This document shows, piece by piece, positions 9,201 through 18,734 of a stretch of DNA of 64,000 nt (position 1 is its first letter; every line of letters starts with the position of its first letter). Below the pieces are notes generated by a model, which did no database searches, was not told where the DNA came from, and saw only the letters and a list, made by a program, of their open reading frames with translations. The stretch comes from Gracilimonas sp. (lineage in GTDB: Bacteria; Bacteroidota; Rhodothermia; Balneolales; Balneolaceae): contig NZ_JABURM010000005.1 of assembly GCF_014762685.1 (NCBI RefSeq), positions 310,001 through 374,000 of the forward strand. The letters are read 5' to 3'. The position numbers were made by a program, and so were the translations under genes.

Positions 9201-10046
9201 ATGTCCTGGTTTAAAAGAAAAGACGAAAACATCCAAACTGACACTCGAAAAGAAATGCCGGAAGGTGTTTGGATTAAAGTACCCACTACCGGTGAAACCA
9301 TTCATAGGCGAGAGCTTGAAGATAACCTTTGGGTAGATCCGTTAAGCGGCTATCACTTCAGGATTGGAAGTGAAAAATATTTTGATATTATTTTCGATAA
9401 AGGAAAGTTTGAGGAATTGGGGCATGAAATTCAGCCTACCGACCCTCTTGAATTTGAAGACCGCAAAAAATACAAAGATCGGCTCAAGGAATATCAGGAA
9501 AAAACAGGCCTGTCTGATGCCGCACGGGTTGGAGTCGGTAAAATGAATAAACTCGATATTGTGGTTGCCTGTATGGATTTTTCATTTATTGGCGGAAGTA
9601 TGGGTTCGGTAGTTGGTGAGCGACTTGGAGTTGCCATAGATCATGCCCGAGAAAATAAATTCCCCTTGATTATTATTTCTCAAACCGGTGGGGCACGTAT
9701 GATGGAAAGTGTACTCAGCTTAATGCAGATGGCAAAAACTTCAGCTAAACTTGCTCAGCTGGAAGAAGCAAAGGTACCTTACATTTCTTATATGACCGAC
9801 CCAACCACCGGAGGTGTAACTGCTAGTTATGCTATGCTGGGAGATTTTAATGTTGCCGAGCCCGGCGCTTTAATTGGTTTTGCCGGTCCGCGGGTTATTC
9901 GCCAAACCATAGGCCGGGATTTGCCGGAAGGGTTTCAGACGGCAGAATATTTATTGGAACATGGATTCCTGGATTTCATTGTACCAAGAAATGAGATGAA
10001 AGCAAAGCTTACCAAGTTGCTGAAACTCGTTCTCCATAAAAAATAA
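9201..10046 (+). CDS. accD: Acetyl-CoA carboxylase carboxyltransferase subunit beta, zinc-ribbon cysteines absent
   Basis: With AccA it moves the carboxyl group from biotin to acetyl-CoA, forming malonyl-CoA for fatty acid synthesis. It has 281 residues, beginning MSWFKRK. The carboxyltransferase core is intact, with [35 protein letters not shown] and [11 protein letters not shown]. The N-terminal four-cysteine zinc ribbon of the E. coli type is not conserved. Where CPxCG and CPxCGYH are expected the protein has VPTTG (V27, T30) and DPLSGYHFR (D46, S49). I recall the same replacement in other Bacteroidota AccD proteins, so it is probably a lineage trait. A hairpin terminator follows the stop. 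Confidence 0.96.
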   Translation: MSWFKRKDENIQTDTRKEMPEGVWIKVPTTGETIHRRELEDNLWVDPLSGYHFRIGSEKYFDIIFDKGKFEELGHEIQPTDPLEFEDRKKYKDRLKEYQEKTGLSDAARVGVGKMNKLDIVVACMDFSFIGGSMGSVVGERLGVAIDHARENKFPLIIISQTGGARMMESVLSLMQMAKTSAKLAQLEEAKVPYISYMTDPTTGGVTASYAMLGDFNVAEPGALIGFAGPRVIRQTIGRDLPEGFQTAEYLLEHGFLDFIVPRNEMKAKLTKLLKLVLHKK

Positions 10047-10069
10047 ATTAAATTTTAATAACCAATCCT

Positions 10070-10102
10070 GAAAAGAATGCAATCCGCGTTCTTTTCTTGT
10101 TT
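10070..10102 (+). terminator. Rho-independent terminator after accD
   Basis: GAAAAGAATGC (10070-10080), a 5-base loop, and GCGTTCTTTTC (10086-10096) form an 11-bp stem with one G-U pair, followed by TTGTTT. It separates accD from the peptidase gene that starts at 10120. Confidence 0.65.
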
Positions 10103-10119
10103 AAACCCAACTTGATCTT

Positions 10120-12294
10120 ATGAAAGTACTGAAGCTGTCTGTCTTATTACTTGTAATATGTTCTGTTACCTCCGTTGCCCAGGATAAGCAACCGATTGAA
10201 TTTACCCACCTTTTTGATGGCACTTTTTCTCCTAACAATGTACAAAATGTGCGTTGGATGAATGATGGAGGATATTATTCTGCCACTAACGAAAACAAAA
10301 TCATCCGTTTTAATATAGTGGATGGAACAGAACGGACATTGTTTGATGGCGCTGATTTTGAAGGAAGTGACGGAGAGCGCCCCTTTAATATTCAGGGCTA
10401 TCAATTTTCTGCCGATGAATCAAAATTGCTTATTAAAACCGATATTGAGCGAATCTGGAGACGAAGTACCCGTGAAAATTATTATGTGTATGATATTGGG
10501 GCCGATGAGCTTTCAAAACTGACACAGTCGGAGGAAAAACAACAATACGCTGAACTTTCACCCCAGGGAGACCGTGCGGCTTTTGTAAGAGACAATAATT
10601 TATTTTGGGTTGACCTTGAGACAGGTGTGGAAACTCAAATTACCGATGATGGTGAATTCAATAAAATTATTAATGGAGCTGCTGACTGGGTTTATGAAGA
10701 AGAATTTGGTTTTGCAAAAGCATGGTTTTGGTCGCCGGATGGTAATCGGATTGGATTCTATAAATTCAATGAAGAGCGTGTTCAAGAGTTTTTTATGACT
10801 GAATGGGACGGATTATATCCGGAAGCGGTTAAGTTCAAATATCCGAAAGCCGGGGAGGATAATTCCATAGTATCTATTCATGTATACCATCTCGATTCCG
10901 GGGAAACTGTTACCATGGATATTGGCGATGAAACCGACCAATACATTCCCAGAATTAACTGGACAAATGATAACAACTTACTTGCCATACGAAGGATGAA
11001 TCGTCTTCAAAACAAGCTGGATCTGTTATTTGCTAATGCGGAAACAGGTTCCTCTGAGGTGATATTGACTGAAGAGAGTGACACTTGGATTGATATTCAT
11101 GATAACCTGCATTTTTTAAGCAATGGAAAACAGTTTATAACTACCAGCGACAAGGATGGTTATAATCATGTGTATTTGTACAATATGGAAGGAGAAGAAC
11201 TTCAGCAGGTAACCAACGGTGAATGGGATGTGACAAGTTTGCTCGGTCATGATGAGCGAAATTACCGTTTGTATTATGTGGGAACTGAAGAATCTTCGTT
11301 GGAGAGGCATCTATACAGTGTACGGGTAGATGGGAAAAGAAAAGAAAAATTGACGGAAGGCGCGGGTTGGCACAGCATCAATATGAGCCGTGACTTTAAG
11401 TATTACATTGATAATTGGGCAGATTATAATAAACCTCCCGTTGTTTCTTTGCATCGTCAAGACGGAAGAGAAGTCCGCACGATTGAAGCAAATACTGAAC
11501 TGGCAGGAAAAATGGAAGAATACAGCCTGATTCAAAAAGAATTTTTGACACTGGATATAAACGGTGCCCAATTAAATGCATATATGATGAAACCGGTTGA
11601 TTTTGACTCTACACGACAGTACCCGCTGCTGATGTATGTATATGGTGGCCCCGGCAGTCAAACGGTCACTCGTAGATTTGAAAGTGGTGTACGCCCTATG
11701 TGGCATCAATATCTTGCAAACCAGGGATATATTGTGGTTTCGGTCGACAATCGCGGTACCGGAGGTCGTGGTCGTGATTTTAAAAAGCAGACGTATAAGA
11801 AATTAGGACAGCTGGAAACAGCCGATCAAATTGAGGCGGCTAAGTATTTTTCTCAACTGTCCTTTGTAGATGCAAATCGGATTGGAATTTGGGGATGGAG
11901 TTATGGCGGCTATATGTCTTCCCTGGCCCTGGCAGAAGGAGCAGATGTATTCAGTACTGCCATAGCGGTTGCTCCCGTAACACACTGGAAATATTATGAC
12001 ACCATTTATACCGAGCGGTTTATGCAAACTCCCCAGCTGAACCCGGAAGGTTACAAAGAAGGTTCTCCGTTGACAAAGGCAGAACAAATTGAAGGAAATT
12101 ACTTATTGGTTCATGGCACCGGAGATGATAACGTACATTATCAAAATGCCGTTGAGATGGTTGATGCCTTGATAGCCGGAGATGTGCATTTTGACCTGAT
12201 GATTTATCCCAACCGGAATCATGGCATTTATGGGGGAAATACCAGCCGCCATCTGTACCGAATGATGAATGAGTTTATTTTAGAAAATCTATAA
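10120..12294 (+). CDS. Exported prolyl dipeptidyl peptidase, DPP-IV family (S9B)
   Basis: Serine peptidase that removes X-Pro dipeptides from peptide N-termini, probably in the periplasm. A signal peptide (KLSVLLLVICSVTSVAQ) is followed by the eight-bladed propeller domain (about 40-480). Within it is the S9B double-Glu motif DWVYEEEFG, which holds the substrate N-terminus. The C-terminal alpha/beta-hydrolase domain carries the triad: S594 in GWSYGGY, D669 in GTGDDNVH and H701 in NRNHGI. Length (724) is standard for bacterial DPP-IV. It fits the abundance of peptide-degrading enzymes in this window. It starts just after the accD terminator, so any promoter would have to lie close to or inside that hairpin. 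Confidence 0.95.
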   Translation: MKVLKLSVLLLVICSVTSVAQDKQPIEFTHLFDGTFSPNNVQNVRWMNDGGYYSATNENKIIRFNIVDGTERTLFDGADFEGSDGERPFNIQGYQFSADESKLLIKTDIERIWRRSTRENYYVYDIGADELSKLTQSEEKQQYAELSPQGDRAAFVRDNNLFWVDLETGVETQITDDGEFNKIINGAADWVYEEEFGFAKAWFWSPDGNRIGFYKFNEERVQEFFMTEWDGLYPEAVKFKYPKAGEDNSIVSIHVYHLDSGETVTMDIGDETDQYIPRINWTNDNNLLAIRRMNRLQNKLDLLFANAETGSSEVILTEESDTWIDIHDNLHFLSNGKQFITTSDKDGYNHVYLYNMEGEELQQVTNGEWDVTSLLGHDERNYRLYYVGTEESSLERHLYSVRVDGKRKEKLTEGAGWHSINMSRDFKYYIDNWADYNKPPVVSLHRQDGREVRTIEANTELAGKMEEYSLIQKEFLTLDINGAQLNAYMMKPVDFDSTRQYPLLMYVYGGPGSQTVTRRFESGVRPMWHQYLANQGYIVVSVDNRGTGGRGRDFKKQTYKKLGQLETADQIEAAKYFSQLSFVDANRIGIWGWSYGGYMSSLALAEGADVFSTAIAVAPVTHWKYYDTIYTERFMQTPQLNPEGYKEGSPLTKAEQIEGNYLLVHGTGDDNVHYQNAVEMVDALIAGDVHFDLMIYPNRNHGIYGGNTSRHLYRMMNEFILENL

Positions 12295-12309
12295 TTATTA
12301 CTTTTTACG

Positions 12310-12343
12310 TGAATGTTACATCTGTACTCAGATGTAACATTCA
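12310..12343. terminator. Perfect 15-bp stem-loop between the DPP-IV gene and obgE
   Basis: TGAATGTTACATCTG (12310-12324), loop TACT, CAGATGTAACATTCA (12329-12343): a flawless 15-bp stem with a four-base loop. No T-run follows directly (ATACTAATCTTTT), so it may be a weak terminator, an mRNA 3'-end stabiliser or a regulatory element 25 bp before obgE. Confidence 0.5.
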
Positions 12344-12367
12344 ATACTAATCTTTTAAAATTATCAA

Positions 12368-13378
12368 ATGCGCTTCGCTGATTACGCTAAAATTTATGTG
12401 ACTGCAGGACGAGGTGGAGATGGAGCTCTTCATTTTCGGAGAGAAAAATATGTACCCAAAGGAGGTCCTGACGGAGGCGATGGTGGCAAAGGGGGCGATG
12501 TAAAGCTGGTGGGAAATCCACAGCTCAACACCATTCTTGATCTTAGATACCGGAAATATATTAAAGCTGAGCATGGTGAAAATGGAGCAAAAAGTCGGAT
12601 GACCGGCTCAGATGGTGATCCTGAAATTTTGGAAGTTCCGCTCGGTACGGTGGTTTATGATGCTGAAACCAAAGAACGATTAGGTGAAATCACCGAAGAG
12701 GGAGAAGAATTGGTAATAGCCAAAGGAGGTAAAGGCGGGTTAGGAAACTGGCACTTCAAAAGTTCTACAAATCAAACTCCACAGTTTGCTCAGGAAGGCA
12801 AACCCGGTGAAGAGCGTGTAGTTGAATTAGAATTGAAATTGATTGCTGATGTAGGATTAGTCGGATTCCCGAATGCCGGTAAAAGCACATTACTTTCAGT
12901 TCTTTCTCATGCAAAGCCTAAAATTGCAGATTATCCATTTACAACATTGGAGCCTAATTTGGGAGTAGTAAAATTTTCGGATTACCGAAGTTTTGTGATG
13001 GCAGATATTCCCGGAATTATAGAAGAAGCACATGAAGGAAAAGGTCTTGGAATTCAATTCCTGAGGCACATAGAGCGTAATAATGTATTATTGTTTATGG
13101 TAAGTGCCATGACCGATATCGAGTATGAATACAATGCGTTGCTTAATGAGCTTAAGTCATATCGAAAAGATTTGCTGGACAAACCTCGAGTGTTAGCTAT
13201 CACTAAGATGGATTTAAAACAAGGGTTTGAGTTAGAAGAAGAACTTCACTTTGATGATGAAATTCCCGTTATTCCTATTTCTTCAGCCACCGGTCATGGT
13301 ATCGATGAGCTAAGAGAGAAACTTTGGGAAATGATTCAACATGCTAAAGAACAAGAAAAGGAACAAGAAAAAACTTAG
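12368..13378 (+). CDS. obgE: Obg-family GTPase, ribosome assembly
   Basis: Essential GTPase for 50S subunit maturation and stringent/stress control. The Obg fold with its glycine-rich loops occupies residues 1-158 (GRGGDGALHFRREKYVPKGG at the start). The G domain follows, with P-loop GFPNAGKS (166-173), the DIPG of G3, TKMD of G4 and an SSATG G5. It ends in a short, highly charged Glu/Gln/Lys tail. Length (336) is typical for the form without the extra C-terminal OCT domain. The last 38 bases overlap dprA in another frame, which suggests coupled translation. Confidence 0.97.
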   Translation: MRFADYAKIYVTAGRGGDGALHFRREKYVPKGGPDGGDGGKGGDVKLVGNPQLNTILDLRYRKYIKAEHGENGAKSRMTGSDGDPEILEVPLGTVVYDAETKERLGEITEEGEELVIAKGGKGGLGNWHFKSSTNQTPQFAQEGKPGEERVVELELKLIADVGLVGFPNAGKSTLLSVLSHAKPKIADYPFTTLEPNLGVVKFSDYRSFVMADIPGIIEEAHEGKGLGIQFLRHIERNNVLLFMVSAMTDIEYEYNALLNELKSYRKDLLDKPRVLAITKMDLKQGFELEEELHFDDEIPVIPISSATGHGIDELREKLWEMIQHAKEQEKEQEKT

Positions 13379-14480
13379 GGTACTAATAGCGCTTAGTTTA
13401 ATTCCCGGTTTTGGTTGCCGCCGGGTGTTCAAACTGCTAAAAAAAATTGAAGACCCCGGAGAAATTTTTGCCCTGAGCAAAAGAAAGCTTCGAATGATAG
13501 AGGATATTGGAGAAGCTTCCGCACTGTCTATACTTTCTTTTAATAACTGGGATGAGGTTGATGAAATCATTAGAGCTACAGAGAAAAGTGGTTCACAGAT
13601 TATCACTTTAGCCGACCCTGAATACCCCTCACTTTTAAAGCAAATTTATGATCCGCCGATTTTATTTTGGTTGAAAGGAAATTATGAGGCATTGTCTAAA
13701 CCCGGAGTGGCTGTAGTTGGCACTCGGAATACATCGCAATACGGACGAAATATGGCGAAAAAACTGACCGGGGAATTAGCTGATCAGGGTTTATGTATTT
13801 TTAGCGGATTGGCCTATGGAATTGACTCCATTGCTCATAGAACAGCTCTTGATCATAAAGCTCCCACTGTGGCTGTTTTAGGGTCAGGGATTGATAACCT
13901 TTATCCAAAGGAAAATACAGATCTTGCTAATAATATCGTAAAATCAGGTGGCGCAGTAATTACAGAATACCCTTTGGGCACTAATCCCGATGCTGTTAAT
14001 TTTCCTGTCCGCAATCGCATTGTAAGCGGAATGAGCCTTGGGGTATTGGTGGTTGAATCCGGGATAAAAGGAGGAAGTATGATTACGGCAGATCTTGGCC
14101 TCGATCAAAACAGGGAAGTATTTGCTGTGCCTCATCCTTTAGGAAATCCTTCCGGTACGGGATGCAACTACCTTATTAAAAGAGGGGCGGCTAAGTTGGT
14201 TCAAACAATAGATGATGTCCTGGAAGAACTTCCCGTTGAATATTCAACGGCAGGTGATTCATCAAGTCCTCAAGAAACAGCAAAACCTGATTGGCGTAAA
14301 AGTGAGCTCGATGAATCGGCAATCAAAATATGTGAAGCCCTGGAAAAAAAGGCCTATCAGATCGATAACTTAAGTGAAGAGTTGGGAATTGACACCAGTC
14401 GCTTATTGGTCATTTTACTTAACCTGGAAATGGAAAATTTGGTACAACAAAAGGCAGGTAAGGTTTTTGAGTTGAAGTAA
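13341..14480 (+). CDS. dprA: DNA-processing protein DprA (Smf)
   Basis: Binds incoming single-stranded DNA and loads RecA during natural transformation; also found in species with no known competence. An N-terminal helix-hairpin-helix/SAM-like region (ALSLIPGFG) precedes the Rossmann-like core (about 75-290) with VVGTRNTSQYG, FSGLAYGIDSIAH, AVLGSGIDNLYP and PVRNRIVSGMS. A C-terminal winged-helix DML1-type domain follows (about 315-379). The ATG at 13341 lies 38 bases inside obgE. The next in-frame ATG would delete the N-terminal domain, so the overlapping start is kept. It probably depends on obgE translation. Confidence 0.95.
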   Translation: MLKNKKRNKKKLRVLIALSLIPGFGCRRVFKLLKKIEDPGEIFALSKRKLRMIEDIGEASALSILSFNNWDEVDEIIRATEKSGSQIITLADPEYPSLLKQIYDPPILFWLKGNYEALSKPGVAVVGTRNTSQYGRNMAKKLTGELADQGLCIFSGLAYGIDSIAHRTALDHKAPTVAVLGSGIDNLYPKENTDLANNIVKSGGAVITEYPLGTNPDAVNFPVRNRIVSGMSLGVLVVESGIKGGSMITADLGLDQNREVFAVPHPLGNPSGTGCNYLIKRGAAKLVQTIDDVLEELPVEYSTAGDSSSPQETAKPDWRKSELDESAIKICEALEKKAYQIDNLSEELGIDTSRLLVILLNLEMENLVQQKAGKVFELK

Positions 14481-14605
14481 GTTTTACATACCATTGTTTG
14501 TATCTTAATGATAGAACTTGATTTGGGAACTTAGCTTCACTCGTTACTTTCCCGCTTCAGGATTTAATTTAGAATCAACAGTTTTGGTAAACAGAAGGAT
14601 CATAG

Positions 14606-15340
14606 ATGAAGAAAATACTCTTAGTATTGATAACCATTTTTTTATTTCAAACAGGAACCGAATTAGCGGCTCAGGTAAAAAAAGAAATCGAATTATCAGG
14701 TGAAAATATTGAACCAGGTGTTCAGGTTTATGAATATGTTCGGGAGCAGAACGGTAAATTGTCAACTCTTGGTACCATTACTGAAATGATTAAAAAAACA
14801 GGAGATCGCATGGTTATAGTTTACCGGCAGGCTCTCCCAAATATAGTTATTGAAGATAGCCTTGTAGTGAATTCAGAAAATTTTGCCCCGAAGTTCTATC
14901 GATCAACCACTGAAACAAGGGAAAATATAACAGTGAAATATAATGAAGCGAATAGTGGTGCTGACATTAGAGTGAAAAGAAGAGGATATGGGTTGAATCA
15001 GGATACCAGTTATTCGGCAAACTTTGATCAGCTAAGGTATGATTCACATTGGTTGCCAACTTTATTATATGCCATAGAAAAAGGGAATGCGATAAGTTGG
15101 GAAATTCCTATTTACTCATATAACAATAAGGAGGGTGTACTGAGAATAAGAAAAGAGGGAGTGGAGGAAGTAACATTACACGAAAAAATGTATGAAGCCG
15201 TGAAATATGAAGTCTCAAGAAAGAATTCCGAAGATATTTATCATTACTGGATTGACAAGGGAAGCAAGAGATTGCTGCAAACTCGTGGTGAGATAAACCC
15301 TAACCTTGTTGTTTGGCTTCGAATTAAAGCACAAACTTAA
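14606..15340 (+). CDS. Secreted protein of unknown function, possibly DUF3108-like
   Basis: A 244-residue protein with a clear signal peptide (KILLVLITIFLFQ, cleavage probably near AAQ). The remainder is rich in beta-strand-type segments and charged residues, without a motif I recognise. The pattern of a periplasmic half-barrel with a final W-I-D-K-G-S-K-R-LL stretch recalls DUF3108-type proteins, but this is a weak resemblance. It follows dprA by 125 bp and converges with the baeRF gene. The hairpin between them reads as a terminator for the opposite strand. Confidence 0.6.
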   Translation: MKKILLVLITIFLFQTGTELAAQVKKEIELSGENIEPGVQVYEYVREQNGKLSTLGTITEMIKKTGDRMVIVYRQALPNIVIEDSLVVNSENFAPKFYRSTTETRENITVKYNEANSGADIRVKRRGYGLNQDTSYSANFDQLRYDSHWLPTLLYAIEKGNAISWEIPIYSYNNKEGVLRIRKEGVEEVTLHEKMYEAVKYEVSRKNSEDIYHYWIDKGSKRLLQTRGEINPNLVVWLRIKAQT

Positions 15341-15376
15341 ACCTTTCCGGAAATCATGATGGTGTCAGGAAAAAAG

Positions 15377-15430
15377 TTGGCAGATTCGGTTTGAACCGGT
15401 AACCGGTAACCGGTAAATCGAATCTGCCAA
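15377..15430 (-). terminator. Long hairpin with AACCGGT triplet loop, terminator of the baeRF gene
   Basis: TTGGCAGATTCGGTTT (15377-15392) pairs with AAATCGAATCTGCCAA (15415-15430): 16 bp with one G-U. The 22-base loop contains three tandem AACCGGT heptamers (15394-15414). On the minus strand the stem is followed by C and six T, so it can terminate the gene at 15451-16596. On the plus strand A residues follow instead. Confidence 0.6.
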
Positions 15431-15450
15431 AAAACCAGGTGTTTGCTGAA

Positions 15451-16596
15451 CTAAGATTTGTACCTGTAAATAGCGGCAAGACCTGAGTTATTAGGTACTT
15501 CTGATTGCGGCAATCCGTATAAAGTACTCCCATTTCTCAATGCAGATATCGCTGCATAATTGATTAAATCTACGGCTTCTCCATTTAGCTTATCAGAGAT
15601 CTCAACTCTGTTTTTGTTGGGATCGAAAATACCATATTGGTGAAATCCCATAGGCACAAATAAAGTATCTACCTTTCCGAAATATGCTCCTTTTACAATA
15701 TCACTTACGTCAGTTGAAATAAGTTCGCTTCCCTGCAGGTCGTTAAAGCGTTCGATATCGCTGAGTATTTCTTCTCTAAAATAGGCTTCCACAATATCCC
15801 AGGATTCTTCTTCAATTTCCTGAACACTTTTTGTATCACAATTTCCGATAATATGATTATCAAGAAGATTGAAGTATTTATTCGCTTTCTTGTAATAAGA
15901 AATCATCTTGTCAGGGCCCGCTAAAACCAATGGCCCATTCACTCTTTTTAAGTATTTGGTGACTTTATTTTCAATATGTTTCAGAAATAACTCAAGCTCT
16001 TTTTTGTTCTCATCTACATCGGCACCTTGTCCATGAAATACGGCTCCGCCACCGCTTGTGCCAGTATGATGTTGTACCGAGCGCTCATGAACATGATATT
16101 TTAAATGTTCTTCCATACTGGTAGGAACACTTTCAAACTTCACTTGAGTTGTTTCATCCGGCGCCACTTTGAACATCTTTGTTTCACTTTGACTGAGTAA
16201 TAATACATGATATATGTTGTGATGGTTTTGCAGCTCCAGCAAAGGAGTGATTAGAAAGTTATCAGATATATAAAAATTTTCTTTAGGACTGACGGGTATT
16301 TTAAAGAAATCGAAATATTGTTCATTTACATACAAGGCCAATCCTTTATCCTGGTGCAGCCAAAATTGATTTTCTTCTGTTTTTGTATAAACAGGTTTAA
16401 AAAGCTCATCAACCCTGTTTTCTTTCCATCCTTTTTCTATAAGTTCATTTTTTGTTTTTTGAATAATATTCTTGAGCCTTATTGAGTCTTGTTTTCCTTC
16501 TTCTCCTTTTTTATGAGTGGGGATAAAAATGGTAACATTAACGTCCTGAGTTTCACTGATAAGCTTTTCAATGGTTTCTCTATTTACTACACTCAT
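15451..16596 (-). CDS. Bacterial archaeo-eukaryotic release factor family (baeRF) protein
   Basis: A 381-residue cytoplasmic protein resembling the baeRF group, bacterial relatives of aRF1/eRF1. An N-terminal domain (about 1-130) opens with VNVTIFIPTHKKGEEGKQDSIR, typical of baeRF. The middle domain (about 130-270) has the glycine-rich segment GTSGGGAVFHGQG at the position where eRF1 has its GGQ loop. The C-terminal domain (about 280-381) ends GLAAIYRYK. The role is not established; ribosome rescue or stress functions have been proposed for the group. A strong Shine-Dalgarno (AGGAG, eight bases before ATG), unusual here, supports the start at 16596. Confidence 0.72.
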   Translation of the reverse strand: MSVVNRETIEKLISETQDVNVTIFIPTHKKGEEGKQDSIRLKNIIQKTKNELIEKGWKENRVDELFKPVYTKTEENQFWLHQDKGLALYVNEQYFDFFKIPVSPKENFYISDNFLITPLLELQNHHNIYHVLLLSQSETKMFKVAPDETTQVKFESVPTSMEEHLKYHVHERSVQHHTGTSGGGAVFHGQGADVDENKKELELFLKHIENKVTKYLKRVNGPLVLAGPDKMISYYKKANKYFNLLDNHIIGNCDTKSVQEIEEESWDIVEAYFREEILSDIERFNDLQGSELISTDVSDIVKGAYFGKVDTLFVPMGFHQYGIFDPNKNRVEISDKLNGEAVDLINYAAISALRNGSTLYGLPQSEVPNNSGLAAIYRYKS

Positions 16597-16801
16597 GATA
16601 TCTCCTCTTTTTTGTAGATGTGTGATGTATCTATACCAACATTTTTGACACCACAGTGTTCCATCTACCGCTGTTAATTCTTGTCAATAATTAATGAGGT
16701 TTACCAATGAAAGTAAAGCTGAATTACTATGGACAGATCAAATTTATAGATGGAAATGATAAATAATAGAAAGGGAGAATGTCAGAGGCCATGATGAATT
16801 A

Positions 16802-18538
16802 TCAATTTTGCAAAGCCTCTATCATAACCTCGATTTTTTTATCGAGAGTATTAGCTGCCAACTCGTAATCTTCCGGGCTCATTAGCTTGCTATTTACACT
16901 GCAATAAAATTTTATTTTAGGTTCCGTTCCCGATGGTCGGACAGAAACTATGGAGCCGTCTTCAGTGATAAATTGCAGTACATTTGATTTCGGAAGGTCG
17001 ATATCTGTTATTTGACCGGTAGCAATATTTTTCTCTTCAGAAGTCTGATAATCCTTTACCATAACCACTTGAGAACCCCCAAGTTTTTTGGGAGGATTAG
17101 CCCTGAAATTCATCATCATCTGTTGGATTTCTTCGGCTCCGGCTTTTCCTTTTTTAGTAACTGAAACTAAATTCTCTCGAAATAATCCATGTTCTACATA
17201 CATATCCAGAAGTGCTTCGTATAGGCTTGTTCCCTGATCTTTATAAAAGGCTGTCATTTCGGCAATGATGGCGCAAGAAATTACGGCATCTTTGTCTCTC
17301 ACATGTTCCCCAATAAGGTATCCATAACTTTCCTCTCCACCGGCTATAAACTGTTTTACCCCTTCGAGTTTCGTCATCAATTCACCAATGTACTTGAATC
17401 CTGTGAGAGTATTGAAGCATTCCACACCTTTCGCCTCGGCAACGCGGTCGATGAGGTAAGAGGTGACTACCGTTTTCACAATGTATTCGTTTCCGGTAAT
17501 TTTACCGGCTTGTTCCCAGGCTGTAAGCATGTAATTGATAATAAGTGAACCGGTTTGATTTCCGTTTAAGAGCACAAAATTATTATCCAGGTCTTTAACG
17601 GCGATTCCAACACGATCGGCATCGGGGTCAGTAGCCATCACCAGATCCGCATCAATTTCATTGGCTTTCTCCAGTGCCATGTTCAAGGCTTCTTTTTCCT
17701 CCGGGTTGGGGTAAACTACCGTTGGGAAATTACCATCGGGCGTCATTTGTTCATCTACCAATGTCACATTTTCAAAACCATAGCGCTTCAACACTTCCGG
17801 CACCAATTCGCGAGAGGTACCATGGATTGGAGAAAACACAATTTTCAAATCCTTTTGTCGCTTAATAGCCTCTTTGGAAACAGACAGTTTAACCAGCTCG
17901 TCAAGGTATTTTTCATCTATCTCTTTTCCAATTACCTCAATGAGGCTGTCATCACCATCAAAATTAACTTCATTCACATCAGATATTTTCTGCACCTCTT
18001 CCATTACCATTTTGTCATAAGGAGCCACAAATTGCCCTCCGTCAGCACCATATGCTTTATACCCGTTATACTCCTTAGGATTATGAGAAGCGGTAAGCAT
18101 CACCCCGCTCTGGCAGCCCAACTCTCTTATAGCAAAGGAAAGCTCAGGAGTGGGGCGGAGGCCGTCAAAGAAAAACACATGAATGCCATTTGCGGAAAAA
18201 ACATCTGCCACAACTTTTGCCAGCGTTTCGGAATTATTTCTGCAATCATGGGCGATGGCTACTTTCAGATCTTGTTCGGGATAATTATTTTTTAAGAAGT
18301 TAGCTAAACCCTGAGTCGCAATCCCAAATGTATATTTGTTTACCCGGTTTGACCCGATTCCCATAATTCCCCGGAGTCCGCCCGTGCCAAATTCCAGGTC
18401 TTTGTAGAAAGCATCTGTGAGTTCATCAAATTTCTCCTCCTCCAGTTTTTTCCGGATTACGGTTTTGGTTTCTTCGTCATAACTCCCGTTCAGCCATTGG
18501 TCAATTTTGGTTTGTACAGCCGAATCTAATGCCTTCAT
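16802..18538 (-). CDS. Phosphoglucomutase / phosphomannomutase (alpha-D-phosphohexomutase)
   Basis: Interconverts hexose 1- and 6-phosphates for glycogen, cell-wall and polysaccharide precursors. The 578 residues give the long PGM2/PgcA-type form. The phosphoserine loop is LTASHNPKEYNGYKAYG (Ser in TASHNP). The metal-binding loop is ATDPDADRVGIAV, the sugar-binding loop GGEESYGYLIG, and the phosphate-binding loop RPSGTEPKIKFY. All four are intact, so it should be active. It stands alone, with about 200 bp on each side. Substrate preference (glucose or mannose) cannot be read from the sequence. Confidence 0.93.
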   Translation of the reverse strand: MKALDSAVQTKIDQWLNGSYDEETKTVIRKKLEEEKFDELTDAFYKDLEFGTGGLRGIMGIGSNRVNKYTFGIATQGLANFLKNNYPEQDLKVAIAHDCRNNSETLAKVVADVFSANGIHVFFFDGLRPTPELSFAIRELGCQSGVMLTASHNPKEYNGYKAYGADGGQFVAPYDKMVMEEVQKISDVNEVNFDGDDSLIEVIGKEIDEKYLDELVKLSVSKEAIKRQKDLKIVFSPIHGTSRELVPEVLKRYGFENVTLVDEQMTPDGNFPTVVYPNPEEKEALNMALEKANEIDADLVMATDPDADRVGIAVKDLDNNFVLLNGNQTGSLIINYMLTAWEQAGKITGNEYIVKTVVTSYLIDRVAEAKGVECFNTLTGFKYIGELMTKLEGVKQFIAGGEESYGYLIGEHVRDKDAVISCAIIAEMTAFYKDQGTSLYEALLDMYVEHGLFRENLVSVTKKGKAGAEEIQQMMMNFRANPPKKLGGSQVVMVKDYQTSEEKNIATGQITDIDLPKSNVLQFITEDGSIVSVRPSGTEPKIKFYCSVNSKLMSPEDYELAANTLDKKIEVMIEALQN

Positions 18539-18734
18539 AATCTCTGATAGTTTATAGTGAAATAGTTGATAAATACAGAATTTTATACTGGCGAAATATA
18601 AATAATAAAGAAAGGCAATTCAGGAGTTTTGAATATCAAATTAATAAATACCTGATGTTCAACACCCACTTCCAATCATGTTAGAAAATGCCAAAATGAA
18701 GCCTCTTTCGCATTCAGCGATATAAGGAAAATAG

